A DNA stretch of 21,785 nt, taken from a virus. Shown here piece by piece: positions 1-8,025 of the stretch. The stretch covers positions 1 through 21,785 of the IMG/VR virus record IMGVR_UViG_3300009441_000058. One strand, given 5' to 3'. The notes beneath the pieces are model-generated. The model made no database searches, was not told the DNA's origin, and saw only the letters and a program-made list of their open reading frames with translations. A program made the position numbers and the translations under genes. Position 1 is the stretch's first letter. Each line of letters starts with the position of its first letter.

Positions 1-1387
1 ACTGTCTGCAACATCTCCACAACTTGAAGCCGCACTATTAGATATGGCTGACGGAGTTGCTAACGATCCACTTACACAACAGTTAATGGCCAACAACGAA
101 ACGTTTAGAACACAAGCACAAAACGTACAGAATATGACGGCTGAACAAGCCGCACAGTTTGCCGTAAATGTTGGCAAGGACGGTATGAAATTTGCCAAAA
201 CACTAGGCGATGCAGGTACACAAGCCGCATTAGCGGCAGGCGGAAGTGCGGCAGAATACCTTCAGATGACTGGTCAACTTCAAACAGCACAAACAACACA
301 AGCAGGTGCCACAGATAAAGAAACAGGCGCACGTGATGCACTTACCGCAAAACTAATGACCTTTGCTGAAACAGTTGCTGATATACAAGGTAAAATACAA
401 GTTGCATTTGTTGATAGTGGAATATTTAAAAAAGCAAGCGACATGATTGCAGACTTTATTCCGTCAGGTGAAGAAGCTAAAACTATGTTTGATAAATTAT
501 CTAAAGAATTTTCAGACAACGTATTACCATCTATTACAAAAACATGGGAATGGCTAAAGGGTGATGGCTTAACTATGATGAAAAATGGAGTTACTAAATT
601 CATAGCATCTATAACTGATTTGTTTATGGGCGAAAAAATACCAAACGAACCAGGCGGCTCTCGAGGCGGTCAACGTGAAGGCGGCATAATATCAACAATG
701 TCAAGTATGTTTTCAACACTTAGTGATCTGTGGACAAAATACAAACCTGCTATTGTAGAGTTCTTTGAAAAGTTATTCACTGATCCTAAAAAGTTATTCA
801 TAGATACAATAAAGCCATTACTGAGTAGTGCGTTTAGCTCAATATTTGAAAACTTAGGATGGGTAGCTATTGGATTAGGAATTACTACGTTAATAGTTAA
901 AATGTTAGCCACGTTAAATCCTTGGGTTAAAATAGCTACTTTGCTATTTGCAGGTATTGCTTCAGTGTTTGATTGGGAAGGAATCAAAGACAAATTTAGC
1001 GCATCTGAACTAGGTAAAAGTATTAGTAAGAAGTTTAACACTATAGTAGCAGGCATTTCGAGTATATTTAATTGGGAAAATATTAAAGCCTGGCTATTAA
1101 ATTCATTACCTAGCTGGACCCCAGACTGGGTTAAAAATAAGTTAGCGGCAGGCCCAACAGCTTCAGAACCAAGTACAACTACATCTAATCCAGAAGTAAC
1201 AGCACCAGTAACAGCACCAGACACCAGCGGATCAACAACATCATCAGATCCTAGCGGATCAACAACTACTCCAGAAGCAGAGGGTGATAGTTGGTGGGAT
1301 AAGCTAAGTACTAAGATAGACGAGTTAAAAGACGAATTTAAAAAGAACACTACAGCAACTAGAGAGCTTAAAGGCAATTTGCAATAG
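1..1387 (+). CDS. Tape-measure-like structural protein, C-terminal part (5' truncated by window edge)
   Basis: The reading frame is open from base 2 to a TAG at 1385-1387. The first ATG (44) has no ribosome binding site, so the true start lies left of the window. Numbering from that ATG, the first ~130 residues are Ala/Gln/Thr-rich and helical-looking. A stretch at about 272-311 is hydrophobic and could hold one or two membrane-type helices (GWVAIGLGITTLIVKML, then IATLLFAGIASVF). There are repeated Trp/Phe amphipathic segments (SVFDWEGIK and SIFNWENIK look like duplicated units). Residues ~370-418 are a Ser/Thr/Pro-rich linker, followed by a charged C-terminal helix. Long helical sequence plus central hydrophobic segments is typical of tail tape-measure proteins, but no diagnostic motif is visible, so this is inference. 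It lies 24 bases before the portal gene, where T4 has the tail tube gene 19. Confidence 0.5.
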   Translation, partial: LSATSPQLEAALLDMADGVANDPLTQQLMANNETFRTQAQNVQNMTAEQAAQFAVNVGKDGMKFAKTLGDAGTQAALAAGGSAAEYLQMTGQLQTAQTTQAGATDKETGARDALTAKLMTFAETVADIQGKIQVAFVDSGIFKKASDMIADFIPSGEEAKTMFDKLSKEFSDNVLPSITKTWEWLKGDGLTMMKNGVTKFIASITDLFMGEKIPNEPGGSRGGQREGGIISTMSSMFSTLSDLWTKYKPAIVEFFEKLFTDPKKLFIDTIKPLLSSAFSSIFENLGWVAIGLGITTLIVKMLATLNPWVKIATLLFAGIASVFDWEGIKDKFSASELGKSISKKFNTIVAGISSIFNWENIKAWLLNSLPSWTPDWVKNKLAAGPTASEPSTTTSNPEVTAPVTAPDTSGSTTSSDPSGSTTTPEAEGDSWWDKLSTKIDELKDEFKKNTTATRELKGNLQ

Positions 1388-1411
1388 TATACTAATTTAG
1401 GAAAACGAAAC

Positions 1412-3139
1412 ATGAGTTGGAAAAGATATTTTACACCAGTTGAAGGTGACGCAGGTACACGTAGCCCGCTAAGTATGGGACAAGGCCAGCAACCCGGACC
1501 AGCAAGGTCTAATTACTCCAGTTTCCTTCCAGATGTTTACACAGGCGCTCCTAACAGAGTTGAGCGTTACGGTCAATACAATACTATGGATCAAGATAGT
1601 GAAGTAAATGCGGCACTAGATATTCTTGCTGAATTTTGCTCACAACAGAATCCAATCAATAAAACAAGTTTTAGTATTGATTTTAAGAAAATAGCAACCA
1701 ACTCAGAAGTTAAAGTACTTGAGCAATACTTACAACAGTGGACTAAAATGAATAACTTTGGTACACGTATGTTTAGAATTGTTCGTAATGTTTTTAAATA
1801 CGGCGATGCATTTTTTATTAGAGATCCAGAAACTGCAAAATGGCATCACGTTGATCCTGCAAAAGTTTCAAGTATTATTGTTAATGAATCAGAAGGTAAA
1901 ACTCCTGAGCAATATATTGTAAGAGATATTAACTTAAATTTTATTGACAACGTAGCTACAACTCCTTTCCAAACAAACGGTAATGCAACTGGTGGCGGAG
2001 ACGGATATTTAACAGGTGGCGTTAGAGGTATGGTTGGCAACACACAAACCTCTGGTTCAAGTGCTGGTAGATTTGGGCATGACAAAACAAAAGAAATTGC
2101 AGTTGATGCCGCACATATGGTACACCTAAGTTTATCAGAAGGATTAGACAACAATGCACCCTTTGGTAACAGTTTACTTGAAGGTATCTTTAAAGTATAC
2201 AAACAAAAAGAATTGCTTGAAGATGCGATTATTATCTATCGTACACAACGAGCTCCGGAAAGAAGAGTATTCTACGTTGATGTGGGCAACATGCCATCAC
2301 ACCTTGCTATGCAATTTGTTGAGCGTGTTAAAACGGAAATTCATCAAAGGCGAATCCCATCGAAGACAGGCGGCGGAACATCAGTCATAGACTCAGCTTA
2401 TAACCCTTTGTCAACTAACGAAGATTACTTCTTCCCACAAACTGCTGAAGGTAGAGGTTCTAAAGTTGAAACACTGCCAGGCGGAACTAACTTAGGTGAG
2501 ATTGACGATCTAAAATACTTTACTAACAAACTTGTTAGAGGATTGCGTATTCCAAGTAGTTACTTACCAGCCGCGGCGCAAGATGACGTTGGCGCACAAA
2601 TTAGTGATGGTAGAGTAGGTACAGCATATATTCAAGAACTACGCTTTAACAAGTATTGCGAACGTTTACAAAATCTAATTGCAGAAGTGTTTAACCAAGA
2701 GTTTAAACGCTATCTAATAGAAAAGGGTATTAACGTTGATATTGCAATGTTTGATCTTTTATTCCAACCACCACAAAACTTTGCAAGTTACAGACAAAGT
2801 GAATTAGATAATCAGCGTATTGGTACATTTGCACAAATACAAACTATTCCGTTTATTAGTAATAGATATGCAATGAAACGTTTCTTAGGAATGAGCGATT
2901 CAGAAGTTGCAGAAAATGAACGTTACTGGAAAGAAGAGAACGATGAGTTAATCACAACATCACCTACTGATGCGGCAGGCGAAATGCGTGGCGCAGGTAT
3001 TACAGGTGCTGGTATGGATGCAGACCTAGATGCAAGCGTTGATGAACTTGAAGGCGGCGAAGGCGGCGAAATTGTTGGAGCAGGCGAAGGTCCTGACTCA
3101 GTAACCACCCCGGCACCAGAAGCTCCGGCAGAGGCATAA
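1412..3139 (+). CDS. 20: T4-like portal vertex protein gp20
   Basis: This is the head portal protein. In T4-like phages twelve copies form the ring at one capsid vertex that starts prohead assembly, docks the terminase and joins the tail. The 575-aa product is slightly longer than T4 gp20 (524 aa). It shows the family's general sequence character: an N-terminal segment with NRVERYGQYNTMDQDSEVNAALDILAEFC, then NVFKYGDAFF, a central KELLEDAIIIYRTQRAPERRVFYVDVGNMP block, and DDLKYFTNKLVRGLRIPSSYLP. The last ~60 residues are a Gly/Glu/Ala/Pro-rich acidic tail of low complexity. The ATG at 1412 is preceded by TTAGGAAAA. The gene ends with TAA at 3137-3139, 8 bases before the next ATG. It is the first gene of the head cassette and is recognised with high confidence from sequence and synteny. 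Confidence 0.95.
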   Translation: MSWKRYFTPVEGDAGTRSPLSMGQGQQPGPARSNYSSFLPDVYTGAPNRVERYGQYNTMDQDSEVNAALDILAEFCSQQNPINKTSFSIDFKKIATNSEVKVLEQYLQQWTKMNNFGTRMFRIVRNVFKYGDAFFIRDPETAKWHHVDPAKVSSIIVNESEGKTPEQYIVRDINLNFIDNVATTPFQTNGNATGGGDGYLTGGVRGMVGNTQTSGSSAGRFGHDKTKEIAVDAAHMVHLSLSEGLDNNAPFGNSLLEGIFKVYKQKELLEDAIIIYRTQRAPERRVFYVDVGNMPSHLAMQFVERVKTEIHQRRIPSKTGGGTSVIDSAYNPLSTNEDYFFPQTAEGRGSKVETLPGGTNLGEIDDLKYFTNKLVRGLRIPSSYLPAAAQDDVGAQISDGRVGTAYIQELRFNKYCERLQNLIAEVFNQEFKRYLIEKGINVDIAMFDLLFQPPQNFASYRQSELDNQRIGTFAQIQTIPFISNRYAMKRFLGMSDSEVAENERYWKEENDELITTSPTDAAGEMRGAGITGAGMDADLDASVDELEGGEGGEIVGAGEGPDSVTTPAPEAPAEA

Positions 3140-3147
3140 ATAACATT

Positions 3148-3387
3148 ATGATACTACGTGAACTATTTTATTTTGATAAAGAAACACTTGAGCCTATTGA
3201 GGACAAGTCCTACGATGCTACTGATGACAAGAGCATTGTTAATCGTGACGACACACGTAAAACACGGCTTACATTAAAACAGATCAATAAAGCACGTAGG
3301 GGTTCAGAAATGCACGCCGAAGAGAAACAAAAAGAATTATCATTTGTACGCCAAATGTATGGTATCCAAGCACAGCCTGAAATATAG
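3148..3387 (+). CDS. Small conserved protein between portal and prohead core genes
   Basis: This encodes a 79-aa, highly charged protein starting MILRELFYFDKETLEP, with a central DDTRKTRLTLKQINKARR motif and a C-terminal FVRQMYGI motif. I recall very similar small proteins directly after gp20 in marine T4-like phages, where they occupy the place of T4 gene 67. I cannot confirm that it is a prohead core component. It has no signal peptide or membrane segment and should be mainly helical. The start follows the portal stop codon by 8 bases and no strong Shine-Dalgarno is present, which suggests translational coupling to gp20. Its role is unknown; a structural or assembly role is inferred only from position. 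Confidence 0.75.
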   Translation: MILRELFYFDKETLEPIEDKSYDATDDKSIVNRDDTRKTRLTLKQINKARRGSEMHAEEKQKELSFVRQMYGIQAQPEI

Positions 3388-3395
3388 GATTTTAA

Positions 3396-3995
3396 ATGAC
3401 CGTTGCTTTCGTAATAGGTAATGGCACTAGCCGTAAAGACCTTGAACTGCACTCTTTAAAAAAATACGGAAAAGTATATGCATGTAATGCAGTATTTCGT
3501 ACATTTGAGCCTGACTACTTGGTTGCTGTAGATGTAAAGATGATTTTAGAAATTAACCATGCTAAGTATCAGATGAATCATCCAGTATGGACAAATCCAA
3601 ATAAGCAATACAGTGGCATGCAAGGATTTAATTTTTTTCAACCAGCAAAAGGATGGAGCAGTGGTCCTACAGCATTATGGTTAGCAAGTACACACGCACA
3701 TGATACTATATACATCTTAGGTTTTGACTTTCATGGCACAAAGGACGATGTGGGGAACCGCACAAAGGTAAATAACTTATACGCAGGAACACACAATTAT
3801 AAAAAACAAGGTGAGCCTGCAACTTATTTTGGTAACTGGGAAAGGCAAACAGCATCAACTTGTGATGCACATCAAGGCAAGAAATTTATTAGAATAGTAT
3901 CAGATAACGACGACTTTGTACCTAAGCAATTAAAAAAATGTACGAATTTGTCACACATAACAGTTAGCGAATTTAAAAGATATTATGATTTTTAG
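3396..3995 (+). CDS. Putative sialyltransferase/DUF115-like sugar-modifying enzyme
   Basis: The 199-aa product has features reminiscent of the Rossmann-type fold shared by GT42 sialyltransferases and DUF115/MptE-like proteins. These are an N-terminal VIGNGTSR loop (residues 6-13) after a beta strand, VYACNAVFR (28-35) matching the family's CN motif, YLVAVD (41-46), and a C-terminal helix/strand pair SSGPTALWLA...DTIYILGFDFHG (88-114). In GT42 enzymes the equivalent blocks bind the CMP-sugar. The protein is shorter than typical GT42 enzymes (about 250-300 aa), so substrate and even activity are uncertain. It follows the 79-aa gene by 8 bases and is read in the same direction inside the head operon, a place where T4 has no such gene. 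It may modify a virion protein, the host surface or a nucleotide-linked compound. The enzyme class is inference from motifs. Confidence 0.6.
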   Translation: MTVAFVIGNGTSRKDLELHSLKKYGKVYACNAVFRTFEPDYLVAVDVKMILEINHAKYQMNHPVWTNPNKQYSGMQGFNFFQPAKGWSSGPTALWLASTHAHDTIYILGFDFHGTKDDVGNRTKVNNLYAGTHNYKKQGEPATYFGNWERQTASTCDAHQGKKFIRIVSDNDDFVPKQLKKCTNLSHITVSEFKRYYDF

Positions 3996-4008
3996 ACGGT
4001 TTATTTCA

Positions 4009-4032
4009 AAACGACTCGTAATGAGGCCGTTT
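4009..4032 (+). terminator. Hairpin downstream of the sugar-enzyme gene (weak terminator or processing site)
   Basis: AAACG (4009-4013) pairs with CGTTT (4028-4032), and inside it CTC (4015-4017) pairs with GAG (4023-4025) around a GTAAT loop, with a 1x2 internal loop. No run of T follows immediately, so rho-independent termination would be weak. It lies in the 110-base gap before the acidic core protein gene. Confidence 0.3.
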
Positions 4033-4054
4033 ACCGTGTATTTTCTAATCATTA

Positions 4055-4062
4055 TGTAAATA
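4055..4062 (+). promoter_or_regulatory. Candidate T4-type late promoter (TGTAAATA)
   Basis: TGTAAATA differs by one base from the late consensus TATAAATA and sits in the 110-base gap, 43 bases before the ATG at 4106. The gap after a hairpin makes a new transcription start plausible, but one mismatch in an AT-rich stretch can arise by chance. Confidence 0.3.
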
Positions 4063-4105
4063 ATATTAGACAGCCTTACGAAACTTAAATTATAGGAGAG
4101 AACAA

Positions 4106-5011
4106 ATGGCGGATAACAAACTCGAGCAAATGCTTGAAAAATTAGTTAATAACGATCGTGCGGGAGCCGATGAGCTTTTCCACGAATTTGTGATTGAAAA
4201 ATCACGTGGTATCTACGAAAAGATGCTAGAAACAGATTTAGAAGATCTTGAAGTTGCTGAAGAAACTGACGAAGAAGTTGATGAAACTACAGATGAAGAA
4301 GTAGATGAAGCAACTGATGAAGAAGTAGATGAAGCTTCAGATGACGAAGATCTTGACGAAACTACCGACGAAGAAGTTGAAGAAAACTTCGGAGAATTCA
4401 CACCAGAAGCAGATCCAATGGGCGGCGACGCTACAGACGATATGCTCGGCGACATTGAAGCCGATGGTGATGAAATGGATATGGGCGACGAAATGGACGA
4501 TGCAGATGTTGAAGATCGTGTAGTTGACCTAGAAGATGCACTTGATGACCTTAAAGCAGAATTTGAAAAAATGATGAGCGGCGAAGACGACAGCGAAGAA
4601 GCTGGCGACGACGAAGCTGACATGGATATGGATGATGAAGAAGAAGGTGATGAAGATGAGCAGGAAGAGTCTTATGAAACTTCCGAACTTAGCGATGAAG
4701 TACCGGCTTATGAAGGTACAAAGACTGAAGGCGAACAAATGCGTGAGTACGTAGAAAAAGTATCAGCACCAACAGGTGAAGATAACAAAGCTACATCACC
4801 AGTTGCAAGCAAAAATGACATGGGTGGCACAACTGCTAATATCGCAAAAGGCGGTACAGGTAGTGAAGCAGGCTCAGCAATGTCAGCTAAAGAAGATAAT
4901 GCAGGGAACGTAAACGTACCAGGCGGAAAAGCTTCTAAGTCAATGTCAAACGCTAAAGCACCTGCTACAGGTGAAAAGGCCGCTAACACTAAAAGTGTTG
5001 TTGGCAAGTAA
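4106..5011 (+). CDS. Prohead core (internal scaffold) protein, gp67/gp68-like, extremely acidic
   Basis: This encodes a 301-aa protein. The N-terminal ~45 residues form a helical segment (LEQMLEKLVNNDRAGADELF, then HEFVIEKSRGIYEKMLE) that resembles the start of T4 prohead core protein gp67. Residues 52-93 are five imperfect 8-9 aa repeats of the type E-T-T-D-E-E-V-D. A further Asp/Glu-dominated region runs to about residue 195, with a predicted coiled-coil stretch (DRVVDLEDALDDLKAEFEKM). The last ~90 residues are Gly/Ser/Ala/Lys-rich and probably disordered. It is much longer than T4 gp67 (80 aa) or gp68 (141 aa). In T4 such core proteins fill the prohead and are degraded by gp21 before packaging. 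The start has an AGGAGAG ribosome binding site, and the next gene is gp21 after 12 bases. The family assignment rests on position, the N-terminal helix and acidity. Confidence 0.7.
   Translation: MADNKLEQMLEKLVNNDRAGADELFHEFVIEKSRGIYEKMLETDLEDLEVAEETDEEVDETTDEEVDEATDEEVDEASDDEDLDETTDEEVEENFGEFTPEADPMGGDATDDMLGDIEADGDEMDMGDEMDDADVEDRVVDLEDALDDLKAEFEKMMSGEDDSEEAGDDEADMDMDDEEEGDEDEQEESYETSELSDEVPAYEGTKTEGEQMREYVEKVSAPTGEDNKATSPVASKNDMGGTTANIAKGGTGSEAGSAMSAKEDNAGNVNVPGGKASKSMSNAKAPATGEKAANTKSVVGK
4259..4384 (+). repeat. Five tandem 24-27 base repeats encoding acidic octapeptides
   Basis: In-frame units lie at 4259-4282, 4283-4306, 4307-4330, 4331-4357 and 4358-4384. They encode EETDEEVD, ETTDEEVD, EATDEEVD, EASDDEDLD and ETTDEEVEE. 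Units two and three are nearly identical at DNA level (GATGAAGAAGTAGATGAAG is shared), which points to recent slippage or unequal recombination. Confidence 0.85.
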
Positions 5012-5023
5012 TAAGGAACTCAG

Positions 5024-5665
5024 ATGAATAAGATGTTTAATTTAACTGAAACACTATCATTCGACCAGGCAAAGATGGTCGTCGAGACTACTGAAAATGA
5101 TGCAGGTGGAAAAGACTTGTATCTCAAGGGTATTTGCATTCAGGGAGGTGTTCGTAACGCCAACCAACGTGTTTATCCTGTAAGTGAGATTAGTAGAGCT
5201 GTCAACACGCTCAACGATCAAATCAAAGGTGGATATAGTGTACTAGGTGAAGTTGATCATCCTGAAGGCCTTAATATTAACCTTGACCGTGTAAGTCATA
5301 TGATTACAGAAATGTGGATGGATGGCCCAAATGGTTATGGTAAGTTGAAAGTAATTCCAACTCCGATGGGACAGCTAGTTAAAACAATGCTTGAGAGCAA
5401 CGTTAAACTAGGTGTTTCATCTAGGGGTTCAGGAAATGTGAAAGACGATGGAAGTGGCGAGGTCAGCGAATTTGAAATTATTACAGTTGACGCCGTTGCC
5501 CAACCAAGTGCTCCTGGAGCGTACCCAACTCCAATTTACGAACACTTAATGAATACTCGTGGTGGGTATAAGGCAATCAATATGGCTCAAGAATTACAGG
5601 GCGATGCAAAGGCACAGAAATACCTAAAGGAATCGTTGGTGAATATTATCAGCGGTCTCCGCTAA
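5024..5665 (+). CDS. 21: Prohead core protease gp21
   Basis: This is the maturation serine protease of T4-like proheads. It cleaves scaffold, core and capsid precursors after the consensus [L/I]-x-E and then itself. The 213-aa product matches T4 gp21 (212 aa) in length. It shows the herpes-protease-type catalytic region: GEVDHPE with His79, and GVSSRG with the nucleophile Ser132 or Ser133. Next comes the conserved ITVDAVAQPSAPGA strand/loop (residues 153-166). The N-terminal half contains NANQRVYPVSEI, typical of the family. The gene starts 12 bases after the acidic core protein, with AAGGAAC upstream, and is followed after 13 bases by the scaffold gene. The two fit together functionally because gp21 degrades gp22. 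Confidence 0.93.
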   Translation: MNKMFNLTETLSFDQAKMVVETTENDAGGKDLYLKGICIQGGVRNANQRVYPVSEISRAVNTLNDQIKGGYSVLGEVDHPEGLNINLDRVSHMITEMWMDGPNGYGKLKVIPTPMGQLVKTMLESNVKLGVSSRGSGNVKDDGSGEVSEFEIITVDAVAQPSAPGAYPTPIYEHLMNTRGGYKAINMAQELQGDAKAQKYLKESLVNIISGLR

Positions 5666-5678
5666 CAAGGAGAAAAGA

Positions 5679-6779
5679 ATGTTAGATGCACTGAAGACAC
5701 TCTTTGAAAACAATGTTGTTTCAGAAGAAATCAGAGCAGAAATCGAAGGAGCTTGGGAGCAGAAGATTCAAGAGAATCGTATGCAAGCTACTGCTGAACT
5801 TCGCGAAGAGTTCGCTCAGAAATATGAGCATGACAAAGCATCAATGGTGGAAGCTATTGATACAATGTTAGAAGAAAAACTCGGCGAAGAGATTACTGAA
5901 TTCGCAGATGACCGTCAAAAACTAGCTGAAGCAAGAGCAAAATATGCAGTAGCAATGCGTGAAAACGCAGGACTAATGCAAAAATTTGTGACGCAACAGT
6001 TGGGCAAAGAAATTGGCGAGCTACACGAAGATCAGAAAGCTATGGCAAGTAAATTTTCCAAACTTGAGAATTTTGTTATTGATGGATTATCAAAAGAAAT
6101 TGCAGAGTTTTACGAAGATAAAAAAGATTTAGCTGAAACCAAGGTAAAACTTGTACGTGAAGCTAAAACACATCTAGCTAAAGTTAAAACTAAGTTTATC
6201 ACAGACGCAACAAAGATTGTTGCAGAGACAGTTGAGAAAGGTCTTAACAAAGAAATGACTCAACTTAAAGAGGACATTGATACAGCACGTAAGAATGATT
6301 TTGGACGTAAGATTTTTGAATCTTTTGCATCAGAATATACTAACAGCTATCTTAATGAAAAATCTGAATCTGCAAAACTACTTAAAGTAGTTGGGTTGAA
6401 AGATAAACAATTAGCTGAAGCTAAAAAGATCGCAGGACAGGCAGTAAGTCTAGTTGAAAGCAAAAATGCTGAAATTAAACAAGCTACTAACAGCGCGGTA
6501 CGTAAGGAAACTATGAATGAATTACTTTCACCTTTAAACGAAGGTCAAAGAGATATCATGGCGGACTTGCTGGAATCTGTACAAACCGATAGACTACAAA
6601 AGTCGTTCGATAAGTACATGCCTAGCGTAATTGCAGGAAGCACTCCAGCGAAGAAGACCAAGGCAACACTTACTGAAGGCACACAAATCACAGGCAATAA
6701 ACAAACAAATGACATAGATGCAAGCCCATTAGCTACGGATAACGTAGTTGATATTAGACGCCTTGCAGGATTGAAATAA
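5679..6779 (+). CDS. 22: Major prohead scaffold protein gp22
   Basis: The 366-aa product is strongly charged and almost entirely helical, with long heptad-like stretches, as expected for the gp22 scaffold around which gp23 assembles. The first ~60 residues (MLDALKTLFENNVVSEEIRAEI...) are characteristic of the family. Three similar segments, LGEEITEFADDRQKLAEAR, LGKEIGELHEDQKAMAS and LSKEIAEFYEDKKDLAETK, form an internal repeat of roughly 45-50 residues. Several [L/I]-x-E sites such as LLE, LNE and LTE could be cut by gp21. The C-terminal ~50 residues (AKKTKATLTEGTQITGNK to DIRRLAGLK) are polar, and in T4 this end contacts the capsid shell. The ribosome binding site is AAGGAGAAA. T4 gp22 is 269 aa, so this one is longer, as in marine relatives. 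Confidence 0.92.
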   Translation: MLDALKTLFENNVVSEEIRAEIEGAWEQKIQENRMQATAELREEFAQKYEHDKASMVEAIDTMLEEKLGEEITEFADDRQKLAEARAKYAVAMRENAGLMQKFVTQQLGKEIGELHEDQKAMASKFSKLENFVIDGLSKEIAEFYEDKKDLAETKVKLVREAKTHLAKVKTKFITDATKIVAETVEKGLNKEMTQLKEDIDTARKNDFGRKIFESFASEYTNSYLNEKSESAKLLKVVGLKDKQLAEAKKIAGQAVSLVESKNAEIKQATNSAVRKETMNELLSPLNEGQRDIMADLLESVQTDRLQKSFDKYMPSVIAGSTPAKKTKATLTEGTQITGNKQTNDIDASPLATDNVVDIRRLAGLK

Positions 6780-6789
6780 GGAGAATGAA

Positions 6790-7953
6790 ATGTCAGAACT
6801 ATTAGAAAGTCGCTGGCAGGATACAAAGACTGCACTTCTTGAAGGCCTAACAGGCAATAAGAAAGCCGTAATGGGCGTGACTCTTGAGAATACCAAAAGG
6901 TATTTAGCAGAGACAGCTACAGCGGGTGCATCTTCAGCAGGTAATGTTGCAACTCTTAACAGAGTTATCCTACCAGTAATCAGACGTGTTATGCCGACTG
7001 TTATTGCCAACGAATTAGTTGGTGTACAGCCTATGACAGGTCCCGTGGGTCAGATCCACACATTAAGAGTTCGTTATGCGGATACATTAGATGATGTAGT
7101 TGCAGGCGAAGAAGCACTATCACCGTTCAAAATTGGTGTTGGCTACAGTGGCGGCGGTTCTACCGACAAAGCAGATGCAACAGCAACACTTGAAGGTGCG
7201 GCAGGCAAGCGTTTGTCAATTCAAATCTTGAAGCAGACAGTGGAAGCGAAGACACGTAAGTTAAGTGCTCGTTGGACATTTGAAGCGGCTCAAGATGCAC
7301 AAGCACAGCAAGGCATCGACATCGAAGCTGAAATCATGGCGGCATTAGCACAAGAAATTACTGCTGAAATCGACCAAGAAATCTTAGCTTCTTTACGTAG
7401 TTTAGCTGGCTCTGCAGAATCAGACGTGCAATTCGACCAAGCTGGCGTAAGTGGCACTGCTACTTTTGTTGGTGATGAGCATGCGGCATTAGCTGTTATG
7501 ATCAACAGAGTTGCTAACAAGATTGCGGCACGTACACGTCGCGGTGCAGGTAACTATGCAGTGGTTTCACCATTTGCATTAACTATCCTACAGTCTGCAA
7601 CAACAAGTGCATTTGCACGTACAACTGAAGGTACTTTTGAAGCTCCAACTAACACTAAAATGGTTGGTACTTTAAACGGTGCAATGAAAGTATACGTTGA
7701 CGCATATGCTTCAGACGCAACTGACGTACTAGTTGGATTTAAAGGATCAAGCGAATCAGACGCACCAGCGTTCTACGCTCCTTATATTCCACTAATGTCA
7801 AGTGGTGTTGTATTGGATCCAGGCACATTTGAGCCTGTTGTATCGTTCATGACACGTTACGGCTACGTTGAATTATCAAACGTTGCTAGTTCACTTGGTA
7901 ACGCGGCTGACTACCTTGGAAGAGTAAGTATTTCCAACGTAACATTCAGCTAA
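6790..7953 (+). CDS. 23: Major capsid protein gp23 (short form)
   Basis: This is the HK97-fold major head protein of T4-like phages. The N-terminal delta region MSELLESRWQ...TKRYLAE is followed by the family-typical segment VILPVIRRVMPTVIANELVG, then VQPMTGPVGQIHTLRVRY. The expected gp21 cleavage site is after LAE (residues 39-41), so the removed peptide would be 41 aa against 65 in T4. At 387 aa the precursor is well below T4 gp23 (521 aa) and most cyanophage gp23 proteins (~450-470 aa), which suggests a small or missing insertion domain. The C-terminal half contains AQEITAEIDQEILASLRSLA, typical of the spine and E-loop side, and ends YVELSNVASSLGNAADYLGR. The ribosome binding site is AAGGAGAATG and the ATG at 6790 is chosen over one at 6785. 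A strong terminator follows 24 bases after the stop. Confidence 0.93.
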   Translation: MSELLESRWQDTKTALLEGLTGNKKAVMGVTLENTKRYLAETATAGASSAGNVATLNRVILPVIRRVMPTVIANELVGVQPMTGPVGQIHTLRVRYADTLDDVVAGEEALSPFKIGVGYSGGGSTDKADATATLEGAAGKRLSIQILKQTVEAKTRKLSARWTFEAAQDAQAQQGIDIEAEIMAALAQEITAEIDQEILASLRSLAGSAESDVQFDQAGVSGTATFVGDEHAALAVMINRVANKIAARTRRGAGNYAVVSPFALTILQSATTSAFARTTEGTFEAPTNTKMVGTLNGAMKVYVDAYASDATDVLVGFKGSSESDAPAFYAPYIPLMSSGVVLDPGTFEPVVSFMTRYGYVELSNVASSLGNAADYLGRVSISNVTFS

Positions 7954-7977
7954 GTTGTTTCTTAGTAGATAGAAATT

Positions 7978-8008
7978 AAAATAGGCCCTTTAGGGGGCCT
8001 ATTTTTTT
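7978..8008 (+). terminator. Rho-independent terminator after gp23
   Basis: The left arm AAAATAGGCCC (7978-7988) pairs with GGGCCTATTTT (7995-8005) around a 6-base loop, and seven T (8002-8008) complete the tract. This 11-bp stem with a GC-rich core is the clearest terminator in the window. It separates the head cassette from the virion surface module. Confidence 0.88.
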
Positions 8009-8025
8009 GACTTGAGTTCCACTTT

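Noticed and set aside
670-1413. 247-aa antisense reading frame over the first gene
   Set aside because: It is a shadow of the + strand gene; it has no ribosome binding site, and all supported genes are on the + strand.
3135-3142. CATAAATA resembling a late promoter at the end of gp20
   Set aside because: A transcript from it would start at about the ATG at 3148, leaving no leader; probably chance overlap with the TAA stop.
4259-4384. CRISPR-like direct repeats
   Set aside because: The repeats are in-frame codons without spacers and encode an acidic protein segment.
4213-4623. 136-aa Ser-rich antisense frame
   Set aside because: It arises from the complement of the GAA/GAT-rich acidic repeats (TTC/ATC/TCA), not from a real gene.
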